Below, piece after piece: positions 1 to 11,833 of a stretch of DNA of 64,000 nucleotides (its first letter is position 1; each line of letters starts with the position of its first letter). The translations under genes and the position numbers were made by a program. The notes below the pieces were generated by a model that worked only from the letters and a program-made list of their open reading frames with translations, made no database searches and was not told where the DNA came from. Source of the DNA: Penium margaritaceum (Eukaryota; Streptophyta; Zygnematophyceae; Desmidiales; Peniaceae); the NCBI GenBank assembly GCA_023375785.1, contig SZWC01000030.1:308625-372624 (forward strand). Reading direction: 5' to 3'.

Positions 1-168
1 CCACCGTAGGCTCCAGCTACTACACGCCTAGCTCCCCCCAGCAACCAGCGGAGCCACATCGCCTCCTTGACCACCTCCGCCAGTGGGATGAACTTTGCTT
101 CCATTTTGGAGGTGGCGGTGCAATCGTGCTTCCTGGTACACCACGACACCGATGCAATAGCGGGGAAG
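1..168 (-). pseudogene. Element C RNase H fragment, distal to the A2 insertion
   Basis: The minus strand encodes the copia RNase H stretch around SWCTRKHDC and EAKFIPLAEVVKEAMWLRWLL, which follows the catalytic DxDW block at 6036-6200 in the same element. With A2 and one copy of its target-site duplication discounted, the reading frame runs on without a shift from 6036 into 168. C2 (52560-52900) carries the homologous unbroken stretch. The fragment continues past the left edge of the window. It is a dead remnant. Confidence 0.75.
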
Positions 169-901
169 TGTTGGGAAAGTGGCCATCTGGCTCAGTTTTT
201 GGTCCACAAGAGTAAGTTCAAGGATACTACCCAATGCCTGGTTCGATGCTTAAGCTGGCTTCTTTGTTAAAGACATCAGATGGCAACTTTTCTTTGTTTC
301 AAGTTTCAAGCCGATCCAACAGTCGGATTGAGAGATGCATTTTCAAAGTTTTTGTGGTCATAGACCTCTGATGTCGGGGTGACCATGGGTGATGGATCCA
401 TGCGTTAGCGTGAGAAAACAAAAAGGCAAGAGGTCCATGCTCTAGACCTCATGGGAGAAATATCCTAAAAGATCCTTGGTCTTTGGATTGCCTTGTTAGA
501 CTGCTGACTATGATAAAGGTACCTTTTCTTATTTTTAGGTTACGTGAGATCCTTGTGTGCTAGCCATGGATATATGGCGATTCGCCGTAGGACTGTGGGT
601 CATGAGACCACTGGGAATGAGCCATGAGAGCATTCTCCAGATCTCTATGTCATGCGTGAGTGGTCAACCTGATTTCCAGGCTGATTTCCTCTCTTGTGTG
701 AGATTGTGGACTCTAGTGTATGAGCCATAGCCTCCATGGCTAACAGGTGTGACTTGTGAGATGGCTGACTTGTCCAAACTCTAGTTCTATATGTACTCCA
801 TCATTTTGAGTGACTTGAGAACCATTTTCTAGCACAAGTGATGCCCATTCAGCCCCACATGATCACTACTCCATGGCTCCCCTTCTCCTCCAATTCCAAC
901 C
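169..901 (+). repeat. 5' LTR of A2 (A-type)
   Basis: It begins TGTTGGGAAAGTGGCC and ends TTCCAACC (canonical CCAACA with the last base changed), 733 bp. It shares the whole A-type LTR order with the copies at 25542, 31426, 41273, 54817 and 63163, including the CATGGGAGAAATATCC block and the GAGCCATGAGAGCATTCT block. A-type LTRs would carry the element promoter and polyadenylation signals; I did not assign a TATA box with confidence. Confidence 0.85.
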
Positions 902-903
902 TT

Positions 904-915
904 TGGCATATGAGC
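904..915 (+). promoter_or_regulatory. Primer-binding site of A2, degraded 3'-end type
   Basis: TGGCATATGAGC lies 2 bp after the LTR end, where A1 has the exact TGGTATCAGAGC (complement of the 3' end of plant initiator tRNA-Met). Several bases have changed. The sequence after it also matches the A1 and A3 leaders. About 916-1541 is the untranslated leader; open frames there (for example 979-1548) show no copia protein similarity and I do not call them genes. Confidence 0.65.
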
Positions 916-1541
916 AAGGTTTTGCCAGTTCCATCCAGCATAGGGCGTCACTTTGAGAATGACAGGTAAGGGTACAAAATGAGCAAATGTGACAATCAAC
1001 CCAAGGATCTTCAAGTTTCACAGACAACCTTCCAAACCAGTCCAAAATCACAGAGATCCAACAATGGGATGGAGATCTATGCTCAAAACAAGGTTGGCCA
1101 GGGCTACACTTTTCTCTCTGAGTATGACTGTCGCCTTGATGACCATTATTCTATCGTTTCTTTGTCAACTATAAAAAGTATAACATGCGAATTGATTTTC
1201 TTTTCCAAGCTTTCCATTAGTGTAAAACATTTGCATTCCATTGATATGTTTGGGAGAAATGCCGCTGACAAGCTAGCTGGTCTAAGCAGGACTAGGAGTA
1301 GCAACATAGCTTGTTCTCAAAGTGCATATCTCTTAAGGTATTTTGTTGATGACCTTAATTTATGGGTCAATCTGAAACATTTCAAGCTAAATTTTCAAGT
1401 GGAAGGCTCTGTTTTCCAAATTTCTAGTCTGTTGGCCTATACAATCCATTTTCCATCAGACAGATTTATAGCAGAAGCTGTAGTACAAGCAGGGGTAGCG
1501 CTGCCACTCAAGGGTAGTGTTGAGCATCACCAAAGCTCAAA

Positions 1542-3110
1542 ATGGTAGCAGAAGGCGTGGTAACAGCACCCAAGCCCTTGCATAGGTTGGACGGGCACGC
1601 CAACTTCACATTTTGGAAGATCCATAACCGCCTTCTTTTGGAGGAGCGCGACTTGTGGGAGGTGGTGAGCGACAACCAGCGCGCTCCACCTCCACAGGCA
1701 AAGGTGTTGACCTGATATGCTCCTTTTCCATAGCTGACATTTGGATTGGCACACGACGGACTAGGCATGCAGTAGTCCTATGAGGTAAGTCCCCTAAATC
1801 TGGTCGAGATAGACAATGCATGCACTACTCCTTTAAAGAATGTCCCCTTAGTCTAAACAAGATAGAATAGCCAATAAACACTACATAGGACATCTTCTTG
1901 TTGTTTAGACGTTCTTGAGTTAGTCTCTAGAGCGAGAGGTCACTAGGTGAAATCCTAGCCCTGTGAATAACTTTTTATTTTTACCAAAAGAGGTACACAA
2001 AGGTTCTCAGAGACATCTTAGACAATTCCAAGGTCCTTCTTGGTGGCCTACGCCACTTGGCTGTCGTAAGGAGCGCCATGTAGGCAAGGGGGATGATGCA
2101 ATCCGGATTGCCTCCAAAAGTGGCTCACCCAAGGAGCCACTGTGCACCTAGGCTAGAGGCCGGGTCTAGGACTATAAGAACCTATCAGTTGCCTGTAATT
2201 GAGTACAGCTATTACCTTTAAGACTTATAACAGATTGCCTACCAGAGGCAGACACTAATGAAGCATTGGTTGGTCTAAGCGACAAGAGTTCGCGCCTCGC
2301 GCAAAAGTACCAAGCTGTTGAGGACAATATGGAAGGAAGTGGTTCTTATGATCAACTCAGTGTAGAGCTTTGGCTCTGAGGGTGATATATATCCTTTTTG
2401 TTGTAATACCAAGAGCGATCGGCGCGAAACATTGTGTTGTAACCCATTTTCTAGACCGTCACGTAAGGCAAGTTGGGAGAAAATGCATAACCGAAGTGCA
2501 CGTGGTGGCGGGGAAAACGGCACAAAAAGGTATAGCGGATGCAAGTTCATCTACAACTATAGTATCGCCATACGAGGAGTAGAAGAAGAAGGACAAGCAG
2601 GCCTACATGCTACTTGTCAACACCATCTCCAACCCGCATCTTAGTACATGAGTGACAAGGCAAGTGCACAACATGGGTGGCATGCATTGTGCAAGAAGTA
2701 TGAGAGCAAGGATCTTTCATTCCCCATGCTTTTCGAGGAGGAGAAGATGGTGTTTGAAATGCAGGGTGGTGAAAGGATGGAGGCGTACTTGAACTGGAAA
2801 AAGGAGCTGGCCAAGCAAAAAAGCAGCCAGCAACCATTTGGAAGAGACACACTTCATTCTCCTCTTGCTAAGGGGACCCTCAACAAGCAACGACACAGTG
2901 CGAGAGATGCTCAAATGCTAGCTGACTATCGACCTTGACTTTATTGGCAAGCACCAAGTGCAGGTAAGAGTGCATCACAATTCAACAAAGCGTAGTGGCG
3001 ACATCAACCATGGAGAAGCTTGTGTCATCATAGGCTCATGCAACAAGTAGCAGCAAGAGTTTAGGCAGCAAAGAGGTAAAAAGAAGGAGAAGTGCAACTA
3101 CTCCGAGAAA
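1542..3110 (+). pseudogene. A2 gag remnant, split by a solo LTR
   Basis: The ATG at 1542 aligns with the gag start of A1 (30777) and A3 (46262). It encodes a copia capsid-type Gag: GHANFTFWKI, RLLLEERDLWEVV, then after the insertion AYMLLVNTISNPHL, WHALCKKYESKD and LFEEEKMVFEMQGGERMEAYL. An insertion at 1713-2487 cuts it after about 57 codons. Stops follow at 2580 (from Trp) and 2643 (from Gln). The C-terminal nucleic-acid-binding part decays around 3050-3110 (KKKEKCNYSEK in place of the zinc knuckle), where the sequence jumps into integrase. Confidence 0.8.
1713..2487 (+). repeat. Solo B-type LTR inserted in A2 gag
   Basis: It begins TGATATGCTCC, ends GAAAATGCA, 775 bp, flanked by TGACC (1708-1712) and TAACC (2488-2492), a 5-bp TSD with one change. 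The gag frame resumes on the far side. Its sequence parallels the P LTRs at 10902-11527 and 15452-15797, for example the GACTAGGCATGCA block, the CCTTCTTGGTGG block and GATGATGCAATCCGGATTGCC. No internal region is present, so it probably arose by recombination between two LTRs of a full element. Confidence 0.8.
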
Positions 3111-5345
3111 GTGCCACTGCGGCATGTGCAATTGTAGCATCTTCAAACAAAATAGATGGTGCGTAACTTGCCCACCATCTTCAACATTGAGTAGCAATTG
3201 TGCATTGACTGTTTAGAGGGAAAGGAGCATCATGAGGCGTTCTCCAAAATAGGAAGTGCGCAAAGGAGGTGTCGCAGCTGGTAGACTCAAACTTAGGTGG
3301 CCCAATGTAGATCAAGAGCTTTAGAGGCTTCAGGTATTTTCTAACCTTCATTGATGATTTTAGCCGTTACACTGCTATATACGTCCTTTCCTCCAAGGAC
3401 CACTGCCTTGACAGGTTCAAGAAGTTCAAGGCAATGGTGGAGAAAAAGACGGGTAAGAAAATAAAGGCATCGTGCAGCGACCACGGTGGCGAGTACCTGA
3501 GCAAGGACTTCTAGGACTACCTTGCAGCAGAAAACATCAAGGCGCAACAAACCGCGCCATACTCGCCGCAACAAATGGCGTAGTTGAACGCGCCAACCGC
3601 ATAATCATTGAATCGGCACACTCCATGCTGCACTTGGCTTGGGTCACCTATGACTTTTGGACCGAAGCAGTGAGCACTGTAACGTACCTCAAGAACCGCA
3701 AATCAACCAAGGCGTTGGAGCCCATGACATCATAGGAGACATGGTTGGCAAGAAGCCAATCATGGACCACCTCCGTGCGTTCCGGAGCTTACCACAAATA
3801 CACGTGCCCAAGGAGAAGCCGTAGAAGTGGTATGCGAAGAGTGTACAGATGTTGGTAATCAACTATGATGTGGCCAACAAGGCGTATTGCCTCTCTGAAA
3901 GGGATACTAGCCACGTCATAATCTCTAGGGATGTGGTCTTCAACAAGAGAAATGCCATTGACCCCAATACTGTTTGTGAGGAAGTAACACAACTAGTAGC
4001 TGAAAAGGTAGTGGGAGAAGAATCCTTTCTTGACATTATCTTTCATGACCCTTCCTCTACTATGATTGTGGGAGGACCACTCCATTCTCCCATGTCTAAT
4101 GTAATAAATACATGGGCCTCATCGGCAAAAGTAAAGGAAGGAGATGTAGCACCATCAACAACAGCAAATGTACCTGCAACACCGTGCCAACCGCCTACTA
4201 ACACCCCAGTACCAGATCTTATGGTACGCTAAAAGCCTGATGAGCGTGGGCATTTTTGGACGCTACAAAAATCAGGCTAGATGAGTATTGCAGTTACAGA
4301 GATTGACATGAGCCGACGTTCTACAAGGAGGCCATTGCTCTACTATGTGCAGCAGATTGGGTGTAAACTATGCAAAAACAAATACAGTCGTAGCTCGACA
4401 ATGGCACATGGGAGCTGACTAAGTGTCCACATGAACACGATGTAATAAAATACAAGTGGATGTTCAAGAAAAAGAGAGGCCCGGATGGTAACCAAAGTTC
4501 AAGGCGAGGCTTGTTCCCAAGGGCTATTTGCAGTAGGAAGGAATCCACTACACTAAAACCTTTACTCCTGTTGCAAAATCTACCTCTCTACACACGCTCC
4601 TCTCTTATAGAGGAGTTGAGGACTTTGAGATCCACCACATTGACATGAAGACGGCATTCATGAACGGTGACCTGGAGGACCAGATCTACATGGAGCAGCT
4701 AGAGGGATTCTTCATGGATGGCTAGGATCACCTGGTTTTGAAGGCACAAAAGTTGATGTATACCCTCAAGCAAGTGTTGCATGTTTGGAACTAAACATTT
4801 GATGCGGCGCTACAGTGCGTGGGGTTCTAGTGCAGCGAGTGTGACTACAGCGTTGATGGCTTATAGCATGGTCATGAGGTGCTTAAGATCATTGTCTATG
4901 TGGATGACATGCTCCTGTTTTTTAATAGCATGTCTCTACAAGAGTTTAAGGAGGCCATGCAGGAGCACTTCCACATGTGAGATCTCGAGGAGGGGGGCCT
5001 CATACTTCCTCGGTATCCAGATTATGCGTGAGAGTAAAGCACATATGCTCTCGTTACAGCATAACTGCTTCATCTATGATGTTTTGTAGCGGTTTGGAAT
5101 GGGAGAGGCAAATTCCATTGGCACTCCGATGAAGAAACAGCAATACCTCGTGAGCTTCAGTGGAGAAGTGGATGGAGCTGATCAGCAAAAACACCAGATT
5201 GCTCTCGGCAGTCTCAAGTACCTCACGGTGGCAACCACACTGAACCTCGCACAGGGTGTAAGCACCGTGAGCCAGCACATGGCTAATCCCTGATATAAGC
5301 ACCAAAATGCAGTGAAGCGGATCTTTGGTTACCTTCATCAATGAT
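3111..5345 (+). pseudogene. A2 pol remnant: integrase and reverse transcriptase
   Basis: Joined directly to the end of gag, so protease and the first part of integrase are missing compared with A1. Integrase motifs seen are LCIDCLEGKEHHEAF (about 3200), FRYFLTFIDDFSRYTAIYVLSS (3330), DHGGEYLSKDF (3478) and ANRIIIESAHSMLH (3590). RT has WMFKKKRGPDGN (4458) and an intact YVDDML (about 4894-4911). More than a dozen in-frame stops are visible, mostly TAG where the related copies have CAG (for example 3158, 3308, 3512, 4724, 5087). There are also frameshifts near 3570 and 4500. The frame ends at the fold-back starting 5313. Confidence 0.8.
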
Positions 5346-5439
5346 TTGCGGTCCTCAAGGTTTGAAGCCTATACAGGGTTTCTGTAGCTGTGATGTTGTT
5401 GTTGTTACCATTGATGAAGGTAACCAAAGATCCGCTTCA
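5313..5439. repeat. Perfect 31-bp inverted repeat with 65-bp loop (fold-back in A2)
   Basis: The arm 5313-5343 is the exact reverse complement of 5409-5439. The loop and right arm match the A-family RNase H region in reverse orientation (for example GGTCCTCAAGGTTTGAAGCC at 5351-5370). A short piece of A2 has therefore been replaced by an inverted copy of its own downstream sequence. A2 has no forward RNase H. Confidence 0.9.
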
Positions 5440-5447
5440 ACTTGTCG

Positions 5448-6035
5448 AGGGGATTCAACAGTCAGATAAAGAAATATGAACTTTCAAAGTTTATGGGGTT
5501 GTGGACCGCCGATGTCTGGGTGACCATGGGTGACGGCTCCATGTCCTAGTCGGAGAAAAGCACAAGGCCAGAGGTTCAGGCTCAAGACCTGATGGGAGAA
5601 ATATCCCAAAAGGTCCTTGGTCGTAGGATTGCCTTTTTGAGGTGTACTGACTACGATAAAAGGACCTTTCCTTACCCTTTAGGTTAGGTGAGATGCTAGC
5701 CATGGACACATGTCGATTCTCAATGAAATCGTGGATCATATGACCGCTAGGAATTACCCATGAGAGCATTCTCCAGCTCTCTGGGTTCTGTGTGAGTGGT
5801 CAGCCTGATTGCTAGGGTGATTTCCTCTTTGTGTGGGATTGTGGAGGTTAGTGTGTGAACTTAGACTCCATGGCAAGGTGATGTGGCTTGTGAGAGGGCT
5901 GACTTGCCAAAGCTCTAGCTGTATATGTACCCCATCATCTTAAGTGATTCAACAACCATTCTTTAGCACAAGGGATGCATTGTCGGTCCTACCTGCTTGC
6001 TGCTCCAAGACTCCTTCTCTCCTCCTATTCCAACA
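5448..6035 (+). repeat. 3' LTR of A2, 5' truncated
   Basis: It matches the A-type LTR from the block GATTCAACAGTCAG (compare GATCCAACAGTCGG at 314) to the terminal CCAACA. About 140 bp of LTR start, together with the polypurine tract, is missing at the junction with the fold-back. The exact left edge is uncertain by about 10 bp. Confidence 0.75.
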
Positions 6036-9000
6036 GGGAGAAGATGTAGCCGGATGTGGACTTGCGCTTGTCTATATCCCCGGTGTAGTCAACATCCGTA
6101 TAGCACACAAGACGCAAGGCGTCCACGCGCCCCTTGCCGTTGAATCTCAGGCCCATGTGTCGCGTTGCCTGAAGGTAGCGGAGGATGCGCTTGACCGCCT
6201 ACTAGTGTAGAGGCCCTAGATTGGCCACGTACCTGCTCACTTGGCCCACCACGTAGGCGAGGTCAGGTCGAGTGCCCATCATGGCATACATGAGGCTGCT
6301 CACCGCCAATGGGTAGGGCACCCCTGCCATATCCCTCCGCTCTTCTTTTGTTTGCGATGCCATTGCTGTACTTTGTTCACAAGTCATAGCGACAGGACTG
6401 CATATTGGTTTGCAGTCTTCCATGGGGTACTGCTTTAACACTTTGGCAAGGTATTTGGCCTCACCCAGCTCAAGTGTGCACGCTCTCTGGTTCTGCGTAA
6501 TGCTTACCCTTATGTAGAACTCTTGCTTAATAATGTCCAAAAGTTGGACAATGCTGCTCCGTTGCTCTTTCAACTGATGTAGGCTCAGCAGGTCTGAGGA
6601 GCACAGGATGAGATCATCCACGTAGAGTGCAACAATCTGATGTAGCTTCTTGTTGCACCGCATTGTACACGCTTTGATCCGCCTCACAACGCTTGAAGCC
6701 GAGTTGTGCCATGAAGCTGTCCATCTGTTGGTACCAAAATCGAGCGATTGTTTTAGCCCGTACAAGGACTTATGTAGCTTGCACACCTTGCCTTTGGCGC
6801 TTGTACCTCCTTTGGTCCCTCCAAGTAGATTTCTTTGTTGATGATGCCACTGAGGAAGGCCGTCTTTACATCCATGTGGTGGAACACCATGTTCTTTGTG
6901 CCTGCAACCGGAAGGATCGTCTAGATGCTTGTCAACTTGGCAACGGGGGTAAACGTCTCATTGGAGTGCTCGTCCTTACGCTACGCATATTTTGTTGTGT
7001 ACTTCTTCTTTCATGAACTTGGTCTTGATGAACCACTCGGAGGCGATGACCTTTGCATCTTTCTGCGTGTGAACCAGCTCCCATGTGTCGTTTTTAGCAA
7101 TGGACGCTTACTCCGACTTGATGGCAGTATTCCACTGCTCTCCCTTGGGTCGGGCAATCGCCTCTTGCATGGTCTTTGGTGCGGTTGATGCAGCCACCAA
7201 ATACTGCATCATGCCAATCCATTGACCGTTGCCTATGTCGAAACACTTCCCGCTCTCCGCTGCCTCCCAATGTGGCGTGGCAGTTTTGGTGGTGTCTTAT
7301 TCCTCTGTTGCGTTCTTTCCGACTCTCCCCGCTCCCATGAATCATCCACCGGATGGCTCCCTGAGGATCTAGCCGACTGCGGTGAACCATCAACTAGAGG
7401 AGCGACGCGTCCGGAGGACTTTTCTCCGACGCCCGACGCGAACTTTGCGGGGAGTGCACGCTTGGGCATCTACCTTTGGCTGATCACTCCGCCGTAGCTC
7501 CAACTCTCTTGCATCATCACCAGAGTCCTCCGATTCGGCTACTGCACCCGTTGTATCATCGCACTTCAATGCCGAATCATCGATTTCCGCATCTTCTGGC
7601 TCCTCCTTGTATTCAAGGGGCTCAAACCACTCCCCCTATTTTGGAGTATTCGTGACGCGCATGTCGTTGGTGCTGCTGAAGCTCTGCTGCTTGTCAAACT
7701 GAGAATCACGGGTGCTGATGGTTTATTGCGTGCGCGGATCCCATAGCCGATACGCCTTTTGCACGCTCTTGTAGTCGAGGAATAAGCACAACTTTGCCTG
7801 CGGTTCTAGCTTGATGTTGCGGCGTTGCGCCGCCTACACCAATTCGTCCGCATTGCACCCCAACACCTTGAGGTGTGCCACATTTGGCTTGCGCTCACTC
7901 CAAACCTCCTACGGCGTCTTCCTGCCGCCCTTACTCTTAAGCATTGCTATTGGGGTGGATTGATGGTGTAGCCCCCTATAGGCACAGCCTTCGCCTAGAA
8001 CCCTCGCGACAACCTTGCATCGACAAGCATGGTCTATACCACATTTACCAGCGTTTGGTTTGTCCAATCCGCCACTCCGTTGGACGGTGGCGAGTACGGC
8101 GTAGTTGGTTCCCACTTGATGCATTGCTGCTTTATCCACACGTTGGAGCCCACCTACATTTTGCCATTGTCATTCCATATCGCTCTGACATTCCCGCCAG
8201 TCTACCTCTCCACCGCTCGGACGTACTCCTTCGGCCAGTGCAGGACCTCGCCGCTCGGATTCTAGAAGTACACAGAGTTGTTTGGTACTATCATCAATGA
8301 ATGTGAGGAAGCATCTCAAGTCGCTGTTTGATTACATTTTGAATGCTCCGTACACGTCGTTTTACACGAATTCCAGCAAGTCCTTTGCGCAAGCCTCCTC
8401 TTTTAACGGCTTGCGTCGCGCCTTGACTGAAATGCAGGGCTTGCATCTTTTGTACGGTGTTGCATGTGATGCTGCGTGTGCACCGTCAATGACGAGGTCG
8501 TGCACCATGTTGCGCTTTGTAATCTCCTCAATGGTTGCGGATGTTGAGTGTCTAAATCGTCAGTGTCGAAGCTCTGCATCAGCGCTTCCTCCATTGGCCA
8601 TGTTCATGACGCACTCGTGCAAGTCTGTTGCATCCAATGTTGCGTAGACCACCTTGGTCTCAACGATGTAGAGACCACCTTTGCACTACAACTCCTGCAC
8701 AACCTTGTCATTGTCGTCAATGTGCAACACCGCGCCTTTCCTATGGAAGAACACCTCATACTCCTTGTCTGTTCAGCGGCTGACACTCATGATGTCAGCC
8801 AGGCCAGGGACGTACTATATATCACACATTGTGCACAGGTCTTAAAGTCCACCACGACTTCCACCTCCTCGTCAACTTGGTCGGCCGCTGGCTCGAGTTT
8901 ATCATCCAAGACCACCATTGCCTTGGAGGACTTGTTGAACATGACGAACCCAACCTTCTTGATTTGGGTGTGCACCTCGTTGCAAGAATCCAGGCACCAC

Positions 9001-9823
9001 CTCTTGGCCTCCTTGAGGAAGTGTTCCTTGTTACCATTGGGGAGCATCTTGCCCTTGCTGTTTTTTCCACTGGTCTTTGCCTCTTCCGGGCACTCACAGG
9101 CCAAATAACCCTCCCTGCCACTATTGCAGCACTTATTCTTCTTTGCACCCTTCTTTCGACCGCTTTTCCACCACTTCTTTATCTCTGGGTTTGCCACCGC
9201 GTGTTTTGGTGATGAGGGCCGATGAGGAAGACGAGGACTTCCATAGGGTTGACGCTGTGCCTCATTACAAATGTACATTGCGAACACGCCGTAGGTGAGC
9301 TTGTTATCCAACCATCCGCCAAAGATGGTGATGAGTGGACCCAAAATGTTAGGTAGGGCCATGAAGAGGGCCATCATGTGCAGGTGCGTGTCCGTCTTCT
9401 ACCCCACGTCGTTACATTGCAAGGCAAGTGAATCGATCCCCGTATGGCGAGGATGACCTCATCTCCTTCTTGGATTCTCACTGCGAGGAGGCAGTTCATT
9501 GTGAACACTTTGTTTGTGAGCAACTTGGACTGGTGGATGGCGGAGAGCTTTTGCCAAGCTTCATCTACCAGCTTGCTGCCTTGGAAGTAGCCCCTCTACG
9601 ACTCAGCTGTCCCAAACACCATGAGCATGAGTGCCTCCGTGTTCTTCTTCTTGAAGGCATGCTTCTCTGTGGCCGTAGGCGTCGCCTCTGTAAGCACCTC
9701 CTTTCCCAACATGATATCCCACGGCCCCTTATGCAAGAGGTGCAGCTCAAACTGCCACCTCCATAGCCCGAAGCTCAGGCTACCCGCATACTTCTGAATG
9801 GGATGGGTCTCCTTTTGCGCCAT
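6036..9823 (-). pseudogene. Element C gag-pol polyprotein remnant (gag, PR, IN, RT, start of RNase H)
   Basis: This is a decayed copia polyprotein whose family functions are capsid, processing protease, integrase and reverse transcriptase/RNase H. Gag starts at a minus-strand ATG at 9823 (MAQKETHPIQKYAGS), 104 bp downstream of the primer site. A degenerate zinc knuckle lies near 9095-9150. Integrase matches run about 7700-8620. RT contains CKLHKSLYGLKQS near 6770 and an intact YVDDLI near 6608-6625. The connection and RNase H motifs GTRPDLAYVVGQVSRYVA and DVDYTGDIDKRKSTSGY are near 6060-6290. Several stops and frameshifts break the frame throughout. C2 (52310-54816) is the closest relative in the window. 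Confidence 0.75.
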
Positions 9824-9926
9824 GTACTCCGCTGCTACTCCGACGAGATATCAGAACATCACAACGACGTCTAGGATGACGATCTTGTGCGCAGCAAAAG
9901 ATGTACACGTTGGGCGCTATCAGACC

Positions 9927-9942
9927 GGTGGGCCCATAACCC
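9927..9942 (-). promoter_or_regulatory. Primer-binding site of C: anticodon-arm type, initiator tRNA-Met
   Basis: The plus strand reads GGTGGGCCCATAACCC, all 16 bases identical to the 5' side of the anticodon arm of plant initiator tRNA-Met as I recall it. The element (minus) strand is therefore complementary to the tRNA. It lies 2 bp inside the LTR end at 9945, where a minus-strand primer site should be. This matches half-tRNA priming as in Drosophila copia and yeast Ty5, not priming from the tRNA 3' end. Confidence 0.75.
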
Positions 9943-9944
9943 TT

Positions 9945-10901
9945 TGTAATGAGAAATCTGCATGGTGCGGTCCCGATGTGGGACTCATTGTCCCTAGTGG
10001 TTCACGTCTTCTGTTTTGGGTGAATGTGAGACTGAGCGTGAGCTTTTTGAACACCCCACATTATATGAGCAAGCATTCAGAAACAGTCACTTTCACTGAG
10101 GAAATAACGTGATTTTGCATTAGTTATGAGCATTTATACGGCTTGTCATGAGCTCTCCAACGCATCAATTTGCGTGAAATTTGGCCAAGCATAGCCCAAG
10201 TTACGTTTGGCAAAGCGCACATCTCATCTACCACACAAGCCTATCGCCGCCACTCGCCGTGGCGCCTTGCTTCACATGAAAAGCACCCTTTCCAATACGC
10301 AGATCCCATTGCACCTAGTCTCAGGGTCTCTTGCGGTGTTTCCATACACCATCCCCCTTTTTGGGTTGCGTTTAGTGATGAGGTGTGACGATGTTCCAAA
10401 CCTGTCCGCGCACCTGCAGTCATGTTTTTTAATGTCCCCGAGTGACAAAACGTACTCCTGAGTTTCAGAGGCCGAGCCATGATCTTGGCTAAGTTCCTCG
10501 GTAACAACTTGCACTACACGATCCGGTGGATGATCCACTTGATCAGGTCGATTACACCCTGGACGCCTCGGTGCGCCTTTCGAGCAATTTCTCTACATGG
10601 TATTTTTTGTACTGAATCCGGTCGATTATCCACGAGATTTTGAGTCGCACCGGGCTTCTTGAGCCACTGTACACACTCCATCTTTGGAAGGCTATATCTT
10701 CCTTAATACTTGTTTGATTCTCGCAAAACAACTTCCAACAGAATTGCCGACACGAAACCTTTATGGGGCAATCATCCATTTTATGATACAAGTAATCCTT
10801 GAGACACCAGATCCACCAGCGTTAAGTTTCTACTTTCTAGCGAATCGTTGGCGCCTCCCAGTGCTGCACTTGGGCATGCAGAGGGACACGTTTTCCACGC
10901 A
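9945..10901 (-). repeat. 5' LTR of element C (C-type LTR)
   Basis: The plus strand begins TGTAATGAG, next to the primer site, and ends near a degraded CA at about 10898-10901. Its content is the reverse complement of the solo LTR at 23563-24549 along most of its length; for example, the stretch about 10120-10260 matches 24220-24400. That shared extent gives the boundaries. The right edge is followed directly by B-type LTR sequence. Confidence 0.75.
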
Positions 10902-11527
10902 ATACAGACTAGGCATGCACCATTCCAATGGAGTAAGTCCCCAAGTCTGGCCCCAAAAGACAAGCGATGCACTCCGTGTTTTTGAGCAAGTCCCATTGAT
11001 AGTATCGCAAGCAAACACAATCGAGGATAACTCCTTTGGAAAATGGGGACAAGAAGGTTCTAGAAGGCTTCTTAGAACATACCAAGGACCTTATTGGTGG
11101 GTGGTGCCACTTGGCGGTCACGGAGAGCACTATGTAGGTAGGGTGGATGATGCAATCTGGATTGCCTCCCAAGGTGGCTCATCCTAAGAGCCACAACGTC
11201 TTTAAGCTAGAGGATGGCTTGAGGACTATAAGTACCTTTCAATTTCCTATGATAGATTACCGTTCTTACATTTGAGACGCCTCAGATGTTTTTTCTACGG
11301 AGACAAACACTAAACAAGCATTGGCGGGTCCAAGCCCCAGGAGTAAGCTCCTTGCGTGAAACTGACCACGTGCTAAGGACATAGTGAAACAAAGTGATTC
11401 TTATGAGCTACTTGGTATGGAACCGTGATTCTAAGGGTGATATCTACTAGTTGCAATGCTATGAAAGGACAGCAAGTACCATTTTTGCCTTGTTTTTGTA
11501 GTCAATTGTCTCAACCATGTTAATACA
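10902..11527 (+). repeat. 5' LTR of P (B-type), interrupted by C
   Basis: It shares ordered blocks with the solo LTR 1713-2487: GACTAGGCATGCACC, GAGTAAGTCC, the GGTTCTAGAAGGCTTC region, GCACTATGTAGGTAGGGTGG and GATGATGCAATCTGGATTGCC. The 3' end is near AATACA at 11527, directly before a primer-site remnant. The missing LTR start was separated by the C insertion. Confidence 0.7.
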
Positions 11528-11542
11528 GGATTATGAGCCTAC
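11528..11542 (+). promoter_or_regulatory. Primer-binding site of P, anticodon-arm type, degraded
   Basis: GGATTATGAGCCTAC matches 12 of 15 bases of GGGTTATGGGCCCAC, the complement of the initiator tRNA-Met anticodon arm. The three differences are G-to-A or C-to-T. It sits at the LTR end. 11543-11833 is leader sequence with nothing recognisable. Confidence 0.5.
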
Positions 11543-11833
11543 ATTAACCAGTTGTAAGACATGCTTGTGTGCGCTCTCTCGTCCTCTCTATCTTTTACTA
11601 CACATCAGCTACATTAGCTACATCAGCTCCATCTGCTTGATCTGCTCAATAAACTACAATAGCGGGTGCTGGAATCTAGCAAACAAGGGCCAAGTACAAG
11701 CTGTATCCTTGTACTTGGACGTACGATCCGTGGGTCCTACCCAAGATAAGCTCTACCTTTGGAGGCACGATTCTGATTTTTTTTGGGTGCGTTATTCTAT
11801 GTTTTCACATGAACAAGGGCTTGGGGGTAAGCA

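Larger units (their letters stand above)
169..6035 (+). mobile_element. Element A2: family-A copia retrotransposon, plus strand, inserted in C
   Basis: A full 5' LTR (169-901), a degenerate primer site, gag, integrase, RT and a truncated 3' LTR ending TCCAACA at 6035 are all on the plus strand. The flanks are GGAAG (164-168) and GGGAG (6036-6040), a 5-bp TSD with one change. Protease is deleted, gag is split by a solo LTR, and the RNase H end is replaced by a fold-back rearrangement. The host frame of C is continuous across the site. A2 is younger than C and older than the solo LTR inside it. Confidence 0.85.
1..10901 (-). mobile_element. Element C: Ty1/copia retrotransposon, minus strand, cut by the window edge and split by A2
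   Basis: Read on the minus strand from 10901 leftwards, the sequence gives a 5' LTR, a primer site, gag, protease, integrase, reverse transcriptase and RNase H; the 3' LTR lies beyond the left edge. A plus-strand A-family element (169-6035) sits inside the RNase H region. The right edge of C abuts a B-type LTR belonging to P, so C itself is inserted in P's 5' LTR. Its left TSD would lie outside the window, so this nesting rests on homology of the flanks only. Confidence 0.8.

Noticed and set aside
979-1548. 189-codon open frame on the plus strand in the A2 leader
   Set aside because: It lies between primer site and gag start, has no copia motif, overlaps the gag ATG in another frame and is not kept open in A1 or A3.
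7094-7497. Open frames on both strands around 7.1-7.5 kb as possible genes
   Set aside because: They are other frames of the decayed C integrase/RT linker and show no independent protein similarity.
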